A stretch of 64,000 bases of DNA from Tricholomella constricta (lineage: Eukaryota > Basidiomycota > Agaricomycetes > Agaricales > Lyophyllaceae): positions 496,001 to 560,000 of the forward strand of contig JAACJP010000023.1 in assembly GCA_013368375.1 (NCBI GenBank), written 5' to 3'. The notes below the pieces were generated by a model that saw only the letters and a program-made list of their open reading frames with translations, ran no database searches and had not been told where the DNA came from. Shown piece by piece: positions 46,243 to 58,293 of the stretch. Both the position numbers and the translations under genes were made by a program. The number at the start of each line of letters is the position of its first letter. Positions within the stretch are counted from its first letter, which is position 1.

Positions 46243-48204
46243 ATGTTTGATGCTACATCCTCAAGCGCTCCCGCCCGCCCGCCCAAGCGTCGAATGGCCC
46301 CCCAGGAGCTCGACTTTTTCACCCCCGCTGCCACCTCATTCAAGCCTCGCCCATACACTCCCCACAGCGTCTCCGCTTCAGCGCCCCTCGCACCTCCCAG
46401 CATGCCTTCAACCCTTCGGAGTCTTTCTCGCCCTCTAGAGCTTCACGCGATGACGCCTGCTGGCATGGACCCCCTACCTACCGACCCAAACGTTCTCTTT
46501 ATCCACCCCCCCTTCACCGCTTTTCCCAATCATGCATTGTATCCAGATGGCCTATCGTATCAGCTGATGGCGGACAACCCGGAATGGTTTCTCGATGCCG
46601 ACGATTTTATCTCCCAGCATAACACCAACGCCAACGCTATTCCTTATCCACCCCATCTTGAGCCTCCTCGTGGCTGGTGTCCTGCAAAAAAGAAGGACCT
46701 CAGAGATAGAGGTGCCGAGGGATGGCCGGAAGGAGAGGAGCCAAGACTTCGATGTACCTTCTGCAGGCGAACCTACGCCGGAGTGAACGCGAAAAGTATG
46801 TGGAGGCGACACGTCTTTGAAAAGCACAAAATCGCCATGTCCAATCGACGTGACAGTAATGAGCGTCCACGTGGACGTGGGTCAAACAGTGGGTGGCGAC
46901 ACAATGAATCCCCATTCTTTACTCAATCTGCACTCATAGAGGAGAACAGACAACTATCAAACAGAAACCAGCTTGTATCACACGACAGTCTTGTCAATTT
47001 GGAGGTTGCGCCTCAGACCGAAATCCGCAACGCATCTCACAAGGCCAAATTTCGCTCCCTTCTTCCAGCAGCTGAAGATCTTCAACGCAGCAAGTCTACC
47101 AAAGACAGCGACAAGGTTCCTGCTCCTCCTTGCCCGAAAGCTGCTCAAAGCGTATTTTCTACATCGCAGGAAGACGGAGAAAGGCCTCATAAACCTCTTC
47201 CACGCTCACATTTTCCGCCACCCAGCCCTCCCCTTACACCCCAGTCTTCCGATCCAGCCAACGTTTCCCTTGAGAGCGATTCAATTGTTGCCACATCATC
47301 CCCACCCCAAATCCCAACAGTTCCACCCTCTCCATACGACCCTCTGTTAACTCCTTCATTCCGACACTCCCCTCCGCGCCTTCCATCGGACCAACCGTGG
47401 CGTTTCCCTAGCCCCAGTCATCCACTACACTCGCGATCTCGGGAGCTCTCGCTAAGCATGCTTATCCGCGATTTAAACAGCCCGGTATCCAAAAGCTCAC
47501 CGGTTGTCGGCGCAAGCCCATCTCTGGTACAAGCCTCCCCTATGCCGAGCCCCCGTCCATTTGGCTATCCAAAGCGAGTCTTACTTGACTTGGACACACC
47601 TGAAAGCCTCGAGAAACTGCCACGACCATCTCCTCGAGCGTTATTCTCGAGAGGTGGGCTTCCCATTCCAAGTGGAAGGGCGCGCTATCGCATTCAGGAG
47701 TCACCCTTGCAGCGCAACTCCAAGACTATGGTCCGACGTCATAAACAATCGGACTCGGCCATCAGCGATGAATGGCTGTCGGAAGTCTCTCTCACTGCAT
47801 CCACATCAAACCTCGATTCATCTGGGCTTTCGCCTGGTGGCGACCCTTTCGCCATCATGTACTCTTCGTGGGGATCCGCCAATAATAACGCGCATGGTGA
47901 CGATGCTGCACATCCCCGGTCTCCCATTACCGGCACCGGAGCCGAGAGCCCTGTGCTGAGGAACGCTGCGCTGCCTACTGGAGTTGGCCTCGGAATTGGC
48001 CTACTAGGACCCTTCATCCTTCCTGAAGATAGCATTCCTCCTGCCGCCGACGACATTGACTTTGACGGAATACTTTCAGAGGAGGAAGGCGACGAAGCCG
48101 AGGTGGCTAATTTCCTCGGTGTTTCCACCAAGGAAGGCGATGCCTGCGAGAAAACACCGCCTTTAAAGAAGAGGAGAATGACTGTCGAGGTAAATCGAAA
48201 GTGA
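46243..48204 (+). CDS. single C2H2-like zinc-finger protein with long disordered tail
   Basis: One exon of 653 residues from ATG 46243. The N-terminal 160 residues include the basic PPKRRMAP and an NHALYPDGLSYQLMADNPEW block. A single finger follows: CTFCRRTYAGVNAKSMWRRH with VFEKH after it, giving C-x2-C-x13-H-x4-H. The rest is S/P-rich, with recurring PSP and RAR motifs and a late SDEWLSEVSLT. It then has an acidic DFDGILSEEEGDEAE stretch and a basic end (KKRRMTVEVNRK). I do not recognise a named family; conserved in mushrooms is plausible but unchecked. A nuclear DNA-binding role is inferred from the finger and basic clusters. Confidence 0.68.
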   Translation: MFDATSSSAPARPPKRRMAPQELDFFTPAATSFKPRPYTPHSVSASAPLAPPSMPSTLRSLSRPLELHAMTPAGMDPLPTDPNVLFIHPPFTAFPNHALYPDGLSYQLMADNPEWFLDADDFISQHNTNANAIPYPPHLEPPRGWCPAKKKDLRDRGAEGWPEGEEPRLRCTFCRRTYAGVNAKSMWRRHVFEKHKIAMSNRRDSNERPRGRGSNSGWRHNESPFFTQSALIEENRQLSNRNQLVSHDSLVNLEVAPQTEIRNASHKAKFRSLLPAAEDLQRSKSTKDSDKVPAPPCPKAAQSVFSTSQEDGERPHKPLPRSHFPPPSPPLTPQSSDPANVSLESDSIVATSSPPQIPTVPPSPYDPLLTPSFRHSPPRLPSDQPWRFPSPSHPLHSRSRELSLSMLIRDLNSPVSKSSPVVGASPSLVQASPMPSPRPFGYPKRVLLDLDTPESLEKLPRPSPRALFSRGGLPIPSGRARYRIQESPLQRNSKTMVRRHKQSDSAISDEWLSEVSLTASTSNLDSSGLSPGGDPFAIMYSSWGSANNNAHGDDAAHPRSPITGTGAESPVLRNAALPTGVGLGIGLLGPFILPEDSIPPAADDIDFDGILSEEEGDEAEVANFLGVSTKEGDACEKTPPLKKRRMTVEVNRK

Positions 48205-48825
48205 TTCTTCTGTGGCCGCTACCCCTTATATCTGATCCATGCTATCTCATGTCGCTATTATGCTTTGCTTCCAATGCCTATCTGTATGTTAAGCCTCGAA
48301 CTCTGTCATATTTTCCGCATCTCTTCGTTGATTATTCTTTCTTGTATTTGCGAATGCCTTTTATTTTCTCTGTTCAGCCAATTATTTATAAACTTCACTT
48401 GATCTCTTCCATTACTAGCGTACCTGTGCAATATAAGTGTTTGAAAGGTGACGAGGTCTATTACGGTGGTTACATGAGACAGATGGAAGGCACTTGAAAA
48501 TGACAACAAACAATATAAGATTGCGTGAGAACATTGATCGGATTTGGACGAGAAACCAAGGACATCCCGCACCACAACATATAACGCTCCTCCCTTCCCG
48601 CCTTTTTCACGTTTCAGTTTCTAGATTCCTACTAAGTAAAGGTATGCACCCATTTATCAAGTATCATTAAATACGCAGCCTGTCCATCGCTTTCCATCAC
48701 TAACCTACCTTGAAACTCCATCTGTGGCCTACAGGAACTCTATTCCTGACCGATAAACGATACGACTCCAGGTTTTTCCTCACGATCAAGCTCTCCAGGC
48801 TCCCTAGAAGTATCACCGGAACAGA
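48205..48825. other. intergenic, no gene seen
   Basis: About 620 bp between the zinc-finger gene and RAC1, AT-rich in its first half. It contains the zinc-finger gene 3' region and RAC1 promoter/5' UTR. Nothing else is recognised. Confidence 0.5.
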
Positions 48826-49772
48826 ATGCAGGCCATCAAATGTCTTTTTGCCCCGCTTAAATGCTTGCCCTTGACTGATAGTGATTCACAGGTGTTGTTG
48901 TAGGAGATGGTGCCGTTGGAAAGGTGTGTGCAGGCGACTGTCCAGTGAATCATCTCTAAATGGGCCCTTTTAGACATGCCTGCTCATTTCTTACACCACA
49001 AATGCCTTCCCTGTAAGTCTTCTTGGTATTGCATGTTCAATGGCCCGCTTACCAAAACATAGGGAGAGTACATACCAACCGGTACACATGTTTTTCAATC
49101 ATCACGAATTTCACGTTAACAGGACGTCCAGTGTTCGATAACTATTCTGCGAATGTAATGGTCGATGGCAAGACCATCTCTCTTGGGCTATGGGATACAG
49201 CTGGGCAGGAGGACTATGACAGGCTCCGCCCGCTTTCCTACCCCCAGACTGATGTATTCTTGATCTGCTTTTCCCTCGTCAGCCCGCCTAGTTACGAGAA
49301 TGTCAGGACCAAGGTGAGTATGAAAGCCTTCAGGAGGAGTCCATCGTATTGACGTGTGGTTTAGTGGTATCCTGAGATTTCTCACCACGCTCCCTCAACT
49401 TCAGTCGTGCTTGTCGGCACTAAACTCGACTTGCGTGAGGACCCGGCGACAATCGAGAAGCTGCGAGACCGGTCAGTGATCCCTTGATACATGTACCCGT
49501 GCGGCGTCAGACTAACGTTCTGTTTAGCCGCATGGCACCCATCCAATACTCGCAAGGTGTTGCCATGTGTAAGGATATCGGAGCCGTGAAATACCTTGAG
49601 TGCTCGGCCTTAACGCAAAAGGGTCTCAAAACTGTATTCGACGAGGCAATTCGAGCTGTTTGTGAGTACACTCATCATAACTTTAAATGTTGATCTGACC
49701 TTATCGCAGTGAATCCTCCCCCACAAGTCAAGAGGAATGGCGGCGGTAGAAATAAATGCATCATTGCATGAA
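48826..49772 (+). CDS. RAC1: Rho-family GTPase Rac1
   Basis: Plasma-membrane small GTPase for polarity and actin. Small exons include 48826-48841 (16 nt), 48892-48923 (32 nt) and 49063-49081 (19 nt, encoding GEYIPT). The P-loop GDGAVGKT is built across the intron after K. Switch I is [13 protein letters not shown], switch II is [19 protein letters not shown], and the base-recognition motifs are GTKLDLRED and CSALTQKG. The hypervariable tail ends [13 protein letters not shown], a CaaX box ending in A, so farnesyl attachment would be predicted by the usual rule. Ser in [10 protein letters not shown] and the VMVDGK loop favour Rac over Cdc42. At least seven introns. Confidence 0.93.
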
Positions 49773-50310
49773 GGATATTTTACCTCCTGAATAATCCACC
49801 TGTGGATGCGGAATTGTACCGCCATATTATATCATGCCATTTACGTTCCTGCTCGACGTTTACGATTCCATGCTCTTCTTCGAATTCTCACTCAGAACTA
49901 GGTTTTATAAGTTCATCGGATGATTCTTCTTGTTCTTTATATCTTGGAATGCACTCATGTCCACCCACTCGCCCGTTACGTTCGCCATGCGTTGTAAAGG
50001 CCAAATAAACCACATGAATATGAATGTCAGGTCCAAGTCAGGTCAGACGACAGATGATCAGGAACAATGATCCCTGTTGTGGTCGTCAAGTCTGTTGAAC
50101 CGTTCGGCTCCTTTCTGTTCCTACCTTCCATTCATTTCCGTCCGTTCCCCACTATCGTCGCTGGTGCTTTCATTCTTTCAGCACAGCTATTCGAGTGTCC
50201 ATATTTCCAGATCTTCGAGGTGGTATGCAAGCCTTTGAGAAAGTCAGTACACATCCCGTACGTGCCTCCTGAACAACCTATGAGCTGTCGTCTTCTAACG
50301 CAGCCCAGTA
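49773..50310. other. intergenic, no gene seen
   Basis: About 540 bp with no coding or RNA feature that I can support. Divided between RAC1 3' UTR and the promoter of the next gene. Confidence 0.5.
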
Positions 50311-53300
50311 ATGTACCAACTTCAGCCAGATGACCCACGACGTCCATCTGGGTCGAGGCATATCTCTGCGCGTTCGCAGGACACCAGCGCCTCCGGAATA
50401 GCTTATAGCACTATCAGCTATGGAGAATCATTATCTCAATTCCCTCAGCCCCCCATTTCAATCCCCACCACCCCAGTTCGATCCGATTTCGGTACTTCTT
50501 CACCCAGTTGGAGTATGTTCAATGCCCGAACTGCACCTCTGACGCCGCAACGGAAGAGGCCATTGCCTGTCCCAGGCTCATCTGGTCCTTCGAACATTCA
50601 CTCCTACAACTTCCCTCCTGTGAGCACGGCCAGTGGATCAAATGTCTCTGCCCGATCAGGCCGTTCCGGGGCTTCCACATCCCACCCCCCAAGTTCCTTA
50701 CGACAACCAGTGACCTATGTCACTCCGTATGATTGGCATGACGGTGCTTCAAGCATCGGCATGGATGCAACAGAAGACCGACTCCTCTCCACCTCATTCA
50801 TCACTTCTCTCCTTCAAGAGAATCCAGGCAACCGAACGAACTATCGTGTATCCTACGGCAGTGATGCCCTGAGCGGCTTCTCAGAAATGACTTATCCCCC
50901 GCTGGCGTCCAGCTACACCGATGCTCACGTTCATTCTTCGCCGTCCACGACAACAACCTTACCCCAACGACCGCAGGACGGAAGGTCACCTCCAAGTGCT
51001 TTCGTCCCGGTACGTGAGTCGCCAAGCCGCCTTTCGGGCGATTCAGATACACTATATTCGACAAGGGATCACAACACATCTGTCGTGAGAAAGGCTAGTG
51101 TCTCTCAAGGTCTTCATGGAGCGTCTGTGGTAGGTGTTGCGTCGGCAACACTCCGTAGTCTTCCTTCTCACCACGTCCCATCCGTTGGCGACGGCGGCAG
51201 CCCTTTATACACCGATGGTCAACCTTTTTTGTCCCGCGATGAACACGCCAATAGGCCAACGCCCAGGTTTCCTAGGCCTAACCCTTCACAAACTCGGGAA
51301 TCAATGCACTCGGCCAAGAGTGCTGTTCCGTCCTTCATCTCCCGTATATCCTCGCATCGCTCTGTTAGGCGTATTCTTGCGTGGAGGAGGGTCAAGCCTC
51401 TTCCCCCAGTCCCTTTAATTCCCCATATTTCTATCGCGGCCGAATTGGAGCATCGAAGAAACGACGATATGAAGTCCCTCCCTGATCTGGTGAACCGTGC
51501 CGATGCTCTTCAAGGTTTCCTCGAGAAAGGCTACCATCCTCACCAGAGTATTACCTCGTATTATGCAGCTCACAAAGGAGAGGGTCTACCCTCAACATTT
51601 GATGACGCCGACACCGTGTTTCCAAACACGACTGGAACAGATGCATCCCGAAAGCCTGCATTGAATGTGACCGCTGCATGGCCTAGGCTTCCCAATGGCG
51701 CAGTACGAGAGGGACCTCCACCTCCAAAAAAGCGACGGACCTTCATTATTTTGGGTGTCTTCCTTGCGGTCAGCCTTGTGGCGGTGGGCACTGCTGTTGG
51801 AATTACTGTCGGTCGCAAGAAATCTGCCCTGGCTGTTTGCGACGGTAGTTTAGTTGGAGCCGCTTGCAACCTCAGTAAGGGACCTCCACACTGATATTGT
51901 CATATTCTGACTGTTCCTTTAATAAGACTCCACGTGTATCTGCACGTCGCCACTATCGGGCCAGTGCGACGGGTTGGCCCAAAATATCGTTGACCTCATT
52001 GCGACACTGAATCGATTATTTATCACTAATTTTACAAGCAATTCAGTCTATAACAAGATATGGCTTGCCCAAGGCGCTGTTCCCGGTAGTTGTGCATCAC
52101 AGTCGCTACTGGTTGATGTCGCGCCAGCCCTTACCTCGCAAATATCCGAGAGCGCTGCGGAGTGGGCTCAGACAGCACTACTCTGGAATCTGGTTGAATC
52201 TCAAGATATCAAGGCAACAACGACATTGCAGAAGTTTATTCAAAGTGCGCCATGGAAGTCTCTTGACTCCAACGGCGATGCGTCACCGTTCTCAACAACA
52301 GTGTCAGGCTACACGTTCAACTTTGCCGCACAGGAAGTGAAGCAGCCGAGCGTTTCCTTTGTTGCTGTTGGGCAACCTACTGCTGCACAAGTATCCACTG
52401 TCGGACCCGTAGCCCAGTCCGCTTTGAATCGAATGTACAGTTTTGCTTCCGGTAAGATAACCTTCAGTGTTCACAATCGTTTATCGATGTCTGATTCCTC
52501 TTCTAGCATCTTCTACACAACATCAGAAGGCTCTCGAGAATTACTGGACGACTGTTCTTCAACAAAGACTGACCGATCTTCCGACGTTCATATCGGCATT
52601 CAGTGTTTCACCAGTCCTCTTACCTTTTGATGCAACGTTGTCGCAACAGCCGCAGCCACTCGACACTTTCCTAACCCCATCGACTTCTTCCCTTTTCCCG
52701 CCACCCCTTTCTTGTTACCCTGGCTTAAAGCCGGGTCAACTGCAACAGGTCAATGAAATAGAAGGTGGGGTCTTCGGGTTGCCACCTTTATCACCAGCAA
52801 GCCAATTCGACCCGGCTTGTTACCCAGACCGACCAATATATGGTGTCCTGGATGTGTTACGTCTGCGATTACCATTTGTTGACCCAAGGTCGGGTATTGC
52901 CAGACAGGCTGCTGTTCTCAAGCGTGACGTCTCTCCCAGAGTGATCATGTACAATGGGGCAATCCTGAGCCCGTTACCTGGACCTTCGAATGTGACGTCT
53001 ATCTCTGCAGAACAATCCGATCCTCGTCGATATGGAACCTTGGGCCAGTTCAACCACGTCGTTCTCAAGTATCTTTCATCAATCCCACAGTTGGACGTTG
53101 CTGCTGCTCTCGTGAGCTATGTCCTTTCATCAGCCTCGGTTCAGGCAATTCCCCCACCGGCAACATCCATTCTCTCTACATCGCTGTCCATGATCCCGAT
53201 AATGGAAGTGGCAGTATTCGGCACCATATCTCCTTCAGACATCAGTTCTGCTGTTTCCTCTTTCACGACTTCTTCTGGCGCCTTTTTTTTCGGCTCTGAT

Positions 53301-53528
53301 CAAGGAACCGCTCTGCGGAATTGGGTCATAACTGGATGTGGCAGCACCATTGCGTGGGCAGAGTCTCCGCTGTCTTCCCTCGTTGTCCGAGACAACGACT
53401 TTTCGGATCATATATTTAATCAAACGTGGACGGCAGTCTCTACTGCCCTGCAGAACGATATTGGAGATATCGGTCTCGTCAACGTTACGGATACATTCAC
53501 AATTAACAACAAATTTACGCTATCGTGA
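50311..53528 (+). CDS. large type II membrane protein, uncharacterised
   Basis: Three exons (50311-51874, 51927-52451, 52507-53528) sum to 1037 codons, giving 1036 residues. Residues 1-470 are disordered (S, P and T rich) and cytosolic by topology rules. A basic patch PPKKRR precedes one TM helix (FIILGVFLAVSLVAVGTAVG, ~477-498). The ~540-residue outer part begins with a small cysteine-rich block: VCDGSLVGAACNL, then STCICTSPLSGQCDG. Later come conserved-looking folded segments, CYPDRPIYGVLDVLRLRLPF and RYGTLGQFNHVVLKY, and several N-x-S/T sites. No enzyme motif is recognised. The acceptor of exon 2 is TAAG. A cell-surface or wall-associated role is inferred from topology only. Confidence 0.75.
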
Positions 53529-53852
53529 TAGCCTTCACGCTTTCTTTTCACTTGTATATCATGGAATAGGCACATACCGGATCTCTCTTACTCGCATTGT
53601 CAACGAGGGAGTTATATACTTATTCTTCAACATATGTTTCTCCACCTAAGTCTTATCATTATCGAGTATGCCAATCGTTAGCAACTTCCCCTCCTCGAAT
53701 CCATTGTGACCCACTGAACTCCACAGAAACCCGCGTCAAAGTGCTATATCCGGTCTTGCCACGTGCTGTTCGATCAGCTTACCTCGTCTCGGGGTTCTGA
53801 ATGGCTCAGTCGGTTCTCCATCCCACTTGGCTTTGCACATACACCTGCAACA
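53529..53852. other. intergenic, no gene seen
   Basis: About 320 bp between the membrane-protein gene and the Zn2Cys6 factor on the same strand; nothing recognised. Confidence 0.45.
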
Positions 53853-56800
53853 ATGCCTCGAATCCCGCAGTCATCTAGCAACCGCGGCACCTCCTCAGAC
53901 CCTCTTTCCCTTGGATCTCATCCAAACGTGCTCAAGCGGAATCAAGTAGGTCACCCCTCAGTCTCGTACCTGCCGGTAACTCATCGATGTGTCTTGCACT
54001 ATTAGGCTTGCCACCAAGTGCGTCAATCTTCGCAGTCGTTGAACTCAACTGACCCCAAGTTGTGCAGTGTCGCCGGAGAAAATTGGTGAGGATTACAATC
54101 TACCATGTTGTACCATCTTAACGCTCTTCTCAGAAATGGTACTACTCCCATCCTCAGCAATAATCACTCTTTTCTCACCTACTTCGCTTCCGACACAGCG
54201 ATGCTAAAAGACCTTGCTCAACCTGTGTACGATCACATGCTCATGCTGTATCTCATGCACCACCAGGCACAAGTCTTCCGCCCAGACCGGATTGCACATT
54301 CGATGACAGTCTGTGCTCTTTCTCCTGTTTCGATTAGCAGAATCTCTAACCTCCTCCAAGTTGCAGAGAGCAGTACAACGGTATCAGATGGTCCCAAGAG
54401 CAGGTTCGAGAAATTAGAGAGTCGGATAAGTGCGTTCTCGTTAATTAAGCGGCTTGCTGATCTCTCTAAGGGGCTTGTGAGGATTCTAGCCGAACTTGAA
54501 GCATTACTTGCTCAAAAGGATGCTGCAGCGGCAGCAGCCGCACGGGAAATGTCCTTCCAAACATCCAGTTTTACTTCCGCTGATTCAAGTTTCTCCACAC
54601 TACCCATCATCTCAGCCTCTCTGAAGACGATTGATTCACCTCCAGAGTACAATGGCCTTTCTTCCTCTCACCTATCAAACCCTAACTCACCAGCCACTTC
54701 TCGATATCAAGATGGAGCGACCGTAAGCCGAGTATCTCACCTAGATGACCCTCGTTTCCCCTCGCATACCATGTTCCCGTCTACTGCTGTCTTTAATACG
54801 ACGGTTAGGTCATCGAGTGAACCATCGTTTGGTTTGGACGTCATGTGGCCAAATTGGCCGCCTAACCTTCCGGAACCAGAGCTTCTCCGTCACTTGTGAG
54901 ATAAATATCGTCTTCCTCTGTTACGCTTATCAATCTTATGATAGGGTTGAAGTGTTCTTTGTATTCCATCCTCATGCGAACCGACTATTCCATGGTGCTA
55001 GTTTCATGAGTACCCTCTCGTTGCCTCCGAACCATCCGAAATTTCCCTCCCCGCCAGTTCTCCATGCCATCTGTGCGATTGGAAGCCTTTACACCGCTGT
55101 GGTGACGTCGCCTCCCTTGCCAGACTTTCGTGAATCTCCTCCAGGTGCCTATCATTTTGTATCATGAAGGGCAATGTGGTTGATATACATTTGAGACGAA
55201 ATATTTCTACAAAGACAACGTATCAAAGAGCAGCGCATTGACTCCTTTGCGGAACAGCAAGCAAAACATGCTCGCGAAACGGCTGATCACTTAAACTCCT
55301 TGGGGGAGGATCTGTTCCAAGTCTTTCAAGGTAAGAACATTGGTATTTATCTATGGACAGCCCTGACGTCGAACTTCGCCCAGCAAACATCATTCTTTCT
55401 TGGTTTTATTGGTCTCATTCGAGGTAGGTACAACATTTAACGCCTGACTACTTGCCTTTTAACATCGCATTAGATGGGTTGATGTGAAGGCGTCTCTTTT
55501 CTTTCTTTGTCTTGTCTCATCGTAAAGGACAGGTTTTCTTATTTTCAGCTCATTCGATGCGTTTATCGGTTCCATTGGGTCTAAATATGTGTCCACCCTT
55601 CCATTCAATATCTAATTCTGAGAGGCCTGCGTCTATTCTACCCCCTGCACGGAACGTAATCGAAGACGAAATGAGGCGAAATGCGTTCTGGCTGGCATAC
55701 GCGACTGAACGTCAACACGGATGCGGTAATGGTTGGGCGCTCAGTCTCGATGACCAGGACGTCTCGCAACTGCTCCCCGTTCGAGGAGACCAGTTTGAGC
55801 ATGGTGTTGGTACCCGTTTGGATGGATAACTACCAATTCACCTGACTACGGCTTGTAGATATTGGTCACTCCTCAAGACCGCCAATGGGCTCACACCAGA
55901 GACCTTCTCCTCGTGCATCCCGAGAAACAGACGGACTCGTTCATCCTGTACGTTAAAGGGACTATCATGATATGTAGGTTGACCGTGTCCTTTTTGAAAC
56001 TGTTGCTTATGCCTCTCACGCCAGCTCGAGTGAAGACGTTTAACTTGCGTTTTCGAGCGCGCCACTTTATCGGGGATGCTGCGGTTGCCAGTCACTACAA
56101 TGATGGTCTTGGTCCGTTTGAATCAGTTGATCCAAGAGGATCTCCGGCATTCATTGAACTCGACCATATCGTTTCATCTTTCCGAGCGTCATTCCCCCCA
56201 CAATTCAGAAATCCCATCGTCGATAATATTGTGGACAATCATCTTTACACCACTTTCTTGATGCCACATGTGTAAGAGTTATGAGATTCGTCAATGAGGC
56301 AACTCACCCACCTTTTCTAGCGCCACCATTGTGCTGCATGATCCACACGCAGATGTCTGTGAATCCGGCTGCATATCTGCTCTCAAGATTCTAACCGCTG
56401 CAAGAGCGATACTTGACCTAATTTACAGCGTCTGGTCAACGAGCTTCGACATCAGTTTGCTCGACTCGTTTTGCTCGGTAATTGCGCTTGTCTTGTACTT
56501 TGAATTCCGCTGGTTAACTCTCGGACAGTTCTGTTGGTTCGTAGCAGGCAGAGTTCTCGTGCGATTCCTTCAGGCAGCACTGGACGCCAAAAGTGCGGAT
56601 CAAATATCGACACTGCGCGCAGAACTTGATTTCGTGCAGTGAGTGTTAGAATCCGTTTTTCTGATCCTACAAGTAATCAATCCTTTTCAGGTCTGCAATA
56701 GCAAAAGTTGGGCAAAGGATTCCACTGGCCTTTCGCTTTGCCCGATTGCTTGAAGACCTTGTGCTGAAGAAGTGCGGGCCACCATCTGGAATACCTGCCC

Positions 56801-56931
56801 AGATAACGTTTCCGCGTCCACTAGAACCAGCCGTGGTACAAGCAATGTTCCTGCAGAGTTGTCACCGGGAGCAGTCTACCACGCTCCATGAGGGTCTACA
56901 CGAACCTGGTTCATTCTTGTCTCTTGCATAG
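53853..56931 (+). CDS. Zn2Cys6 fungal transcription factor with Fungal_trans domain
   Basis: DNA-binding zinc-cluster regulator. The cluster is spread over five exons: 53853-53945, 54006-54017 (12 nt, ACHQ), 54068-54085 (18 nt, CRRRKL), 54134-54138 (5 nt) and from 54199. Joined, they give ACHQCRRRKLKCDAKRPCST with C in all six positions, then a linker of about 35 residues. A coiled coil follows (KSRFEKLESRI, ELEALLAQKD), built by two more introns. The middle homology (Fungal_trans) region reads VEVFFVFHPHANRLFHGASFM, LHAICAIGSLYTAV, ANIILSWFYWSHSRWVD and RRNAFWLAYATERQHG. The frame changes about twelve times before the stop at 56931. The target genes are unknown. A related factor is at the right edge. 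Confidence 0.88.
54006..54138 (+). other. three consecutive microexons (12, 18, 5 nt) in the zinc cluster
   Basis: Microexons at 54006-54017, 54068-54085 and 54134-54138 are separated by introns of 50 and 48 nt. Each is flanked by AG and GT. All three are needed to place the cysteines of the conserved zinc cluster in one frame. Confidence 0.8.
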
Positions 56932-57118
56932 ACCGATTTTGTAGTTCGTGCTTGTCATTCAGTCACTTATGTAACGTAGTCGGCTAAATATATTTCATTA
57001 CGTAACTGCTTTGCATAATGACCGATACAGATGCTGTAAGTGCAAAAAAAGTATGCAGAACGCAGATGCACGTATTCTATTAATCTCCACTATCATCGAA
57101 AGTTAGCATCCAGGTCTG

Positions 57119-58181
57119 ATGTTTAGGGTTACTGTGCTTGGTCCACTGGGAACTTATACACACGAGGTGGGGTTCTCATCTATGTGGTCCATGCTAATCT
57201 GATATCAGTAAAAAAAGGCTGCGCATAAGCTTTTTGGACCAGACATCGCATACGATGAAAGCGACACGATCCAAGGTCTTACTGAGCCCAATGTTTTTTG
57301 CTAGAGATACGTGCTGATCGGATCCAGGTGTTTTCAATGCTGTCGCCGCCACGGTGAATGCTGGGGTTGTGCCGCAAGAAAACACGATCTTTGGAAATGT
57401 TATCGAAACATACGACAGTCTCCGTGAAGCTGGGTTTGTCCGTGGCGAGGTAATCCTCGAAGTAAAACATTGTCTTCTCGTTAGACCTGGAGTAAAACTT
57501 CACGAGATTCAAAGTATTCTTAGCCATGAGCAAGTCTGTGATGATTCATCTGACTGTTTTGAAGGAGTTGACCGTTTGCGAATTAGGCACTAGGCCAGTG
57601 TCGGGACTTCATAAAAGCGCATCTTCCCTCCGCTTCCTTGGTAAAAACAACGTCAACCGCCGCAGCTGCTCGAGCTCTTCTGGACAACCCTCCGAACTGT
57701 GCTGCCATAGGCTCCAGGCTATGCGCCAGTTTGTTTGGCTTGTCGATTCTGTATGAGAGCATACAGGATGACTCCGGTACGTTCCATACACTCCCCGATT
57801 TACCGAAGTGAAATAACGCTACGATTTTTAGCAAACTTTACCCGATTCTACATCGTCACTCGAGATAGGGATATCCCACTGCCCAGCTGGCTGCCAAAAA
57901 ATCAACCACGCCGAGCTCTTATACGGATATTGACCCAACCCTCAACATCGATAGCAGGACCAGGCATATCCCAGCTCTTGGCGGCGCTGAAAACGAACTT
58001 TAAACGCATTGACCGCCGACCATCCCGGGGCTCGCCTACTTTTCGTGATGTATACTTTGTAGAGCTTCAAGATACCAATGTTGAGTTCGAGGACGGAGAC
58101 GCTTGGTCTCTGGAATCCCGAAGAGCTGTGCAGCGCATCGAAGGCGCTGGTGGTGATGCTCGACTCATTGGGATATGGTAG
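57119..58181 (+). CDS. PHA2: prephenate dehydratase
   Basis: Converts prephenate to phenylpyruvate in phenylalanine synthesis. Five exons (57119-57166, 57218-57275, 57328-57533, 57587-57776, 57832-58181) sum to 284 codons, giving 283 residues. The catalytic domain starts [13 protein letters not shown]. It continues with [16 protein letters not shown], which contains the substrate-binding N-T pattern, and [11 protein letters not shown]. The TRF motif sits in [11 protein letters not shown]. The C-terminal ACT regulatory domain starts [17 protein letters not shown], so feedback by phenylalanine is likely. It has no mitochondrial presequence. The exon 2 acceptor is AAAG: the first in-frame AG upstream (57206) would put a TAA at the splice. 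It converges on the P450 gene, with 112 bp between stops. Confidence 0.9.
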
Positions 58182-58293
58182 TATCGTAAATAATGATAGA
58201 TGTCTCAAAGCAAAGTCAACATGGGCCATAGGGTGTAGTAAATAGGCATGAATTGTCCCAGGAAAACGCAAAGCATTGGGAAGATCGTAAAGT

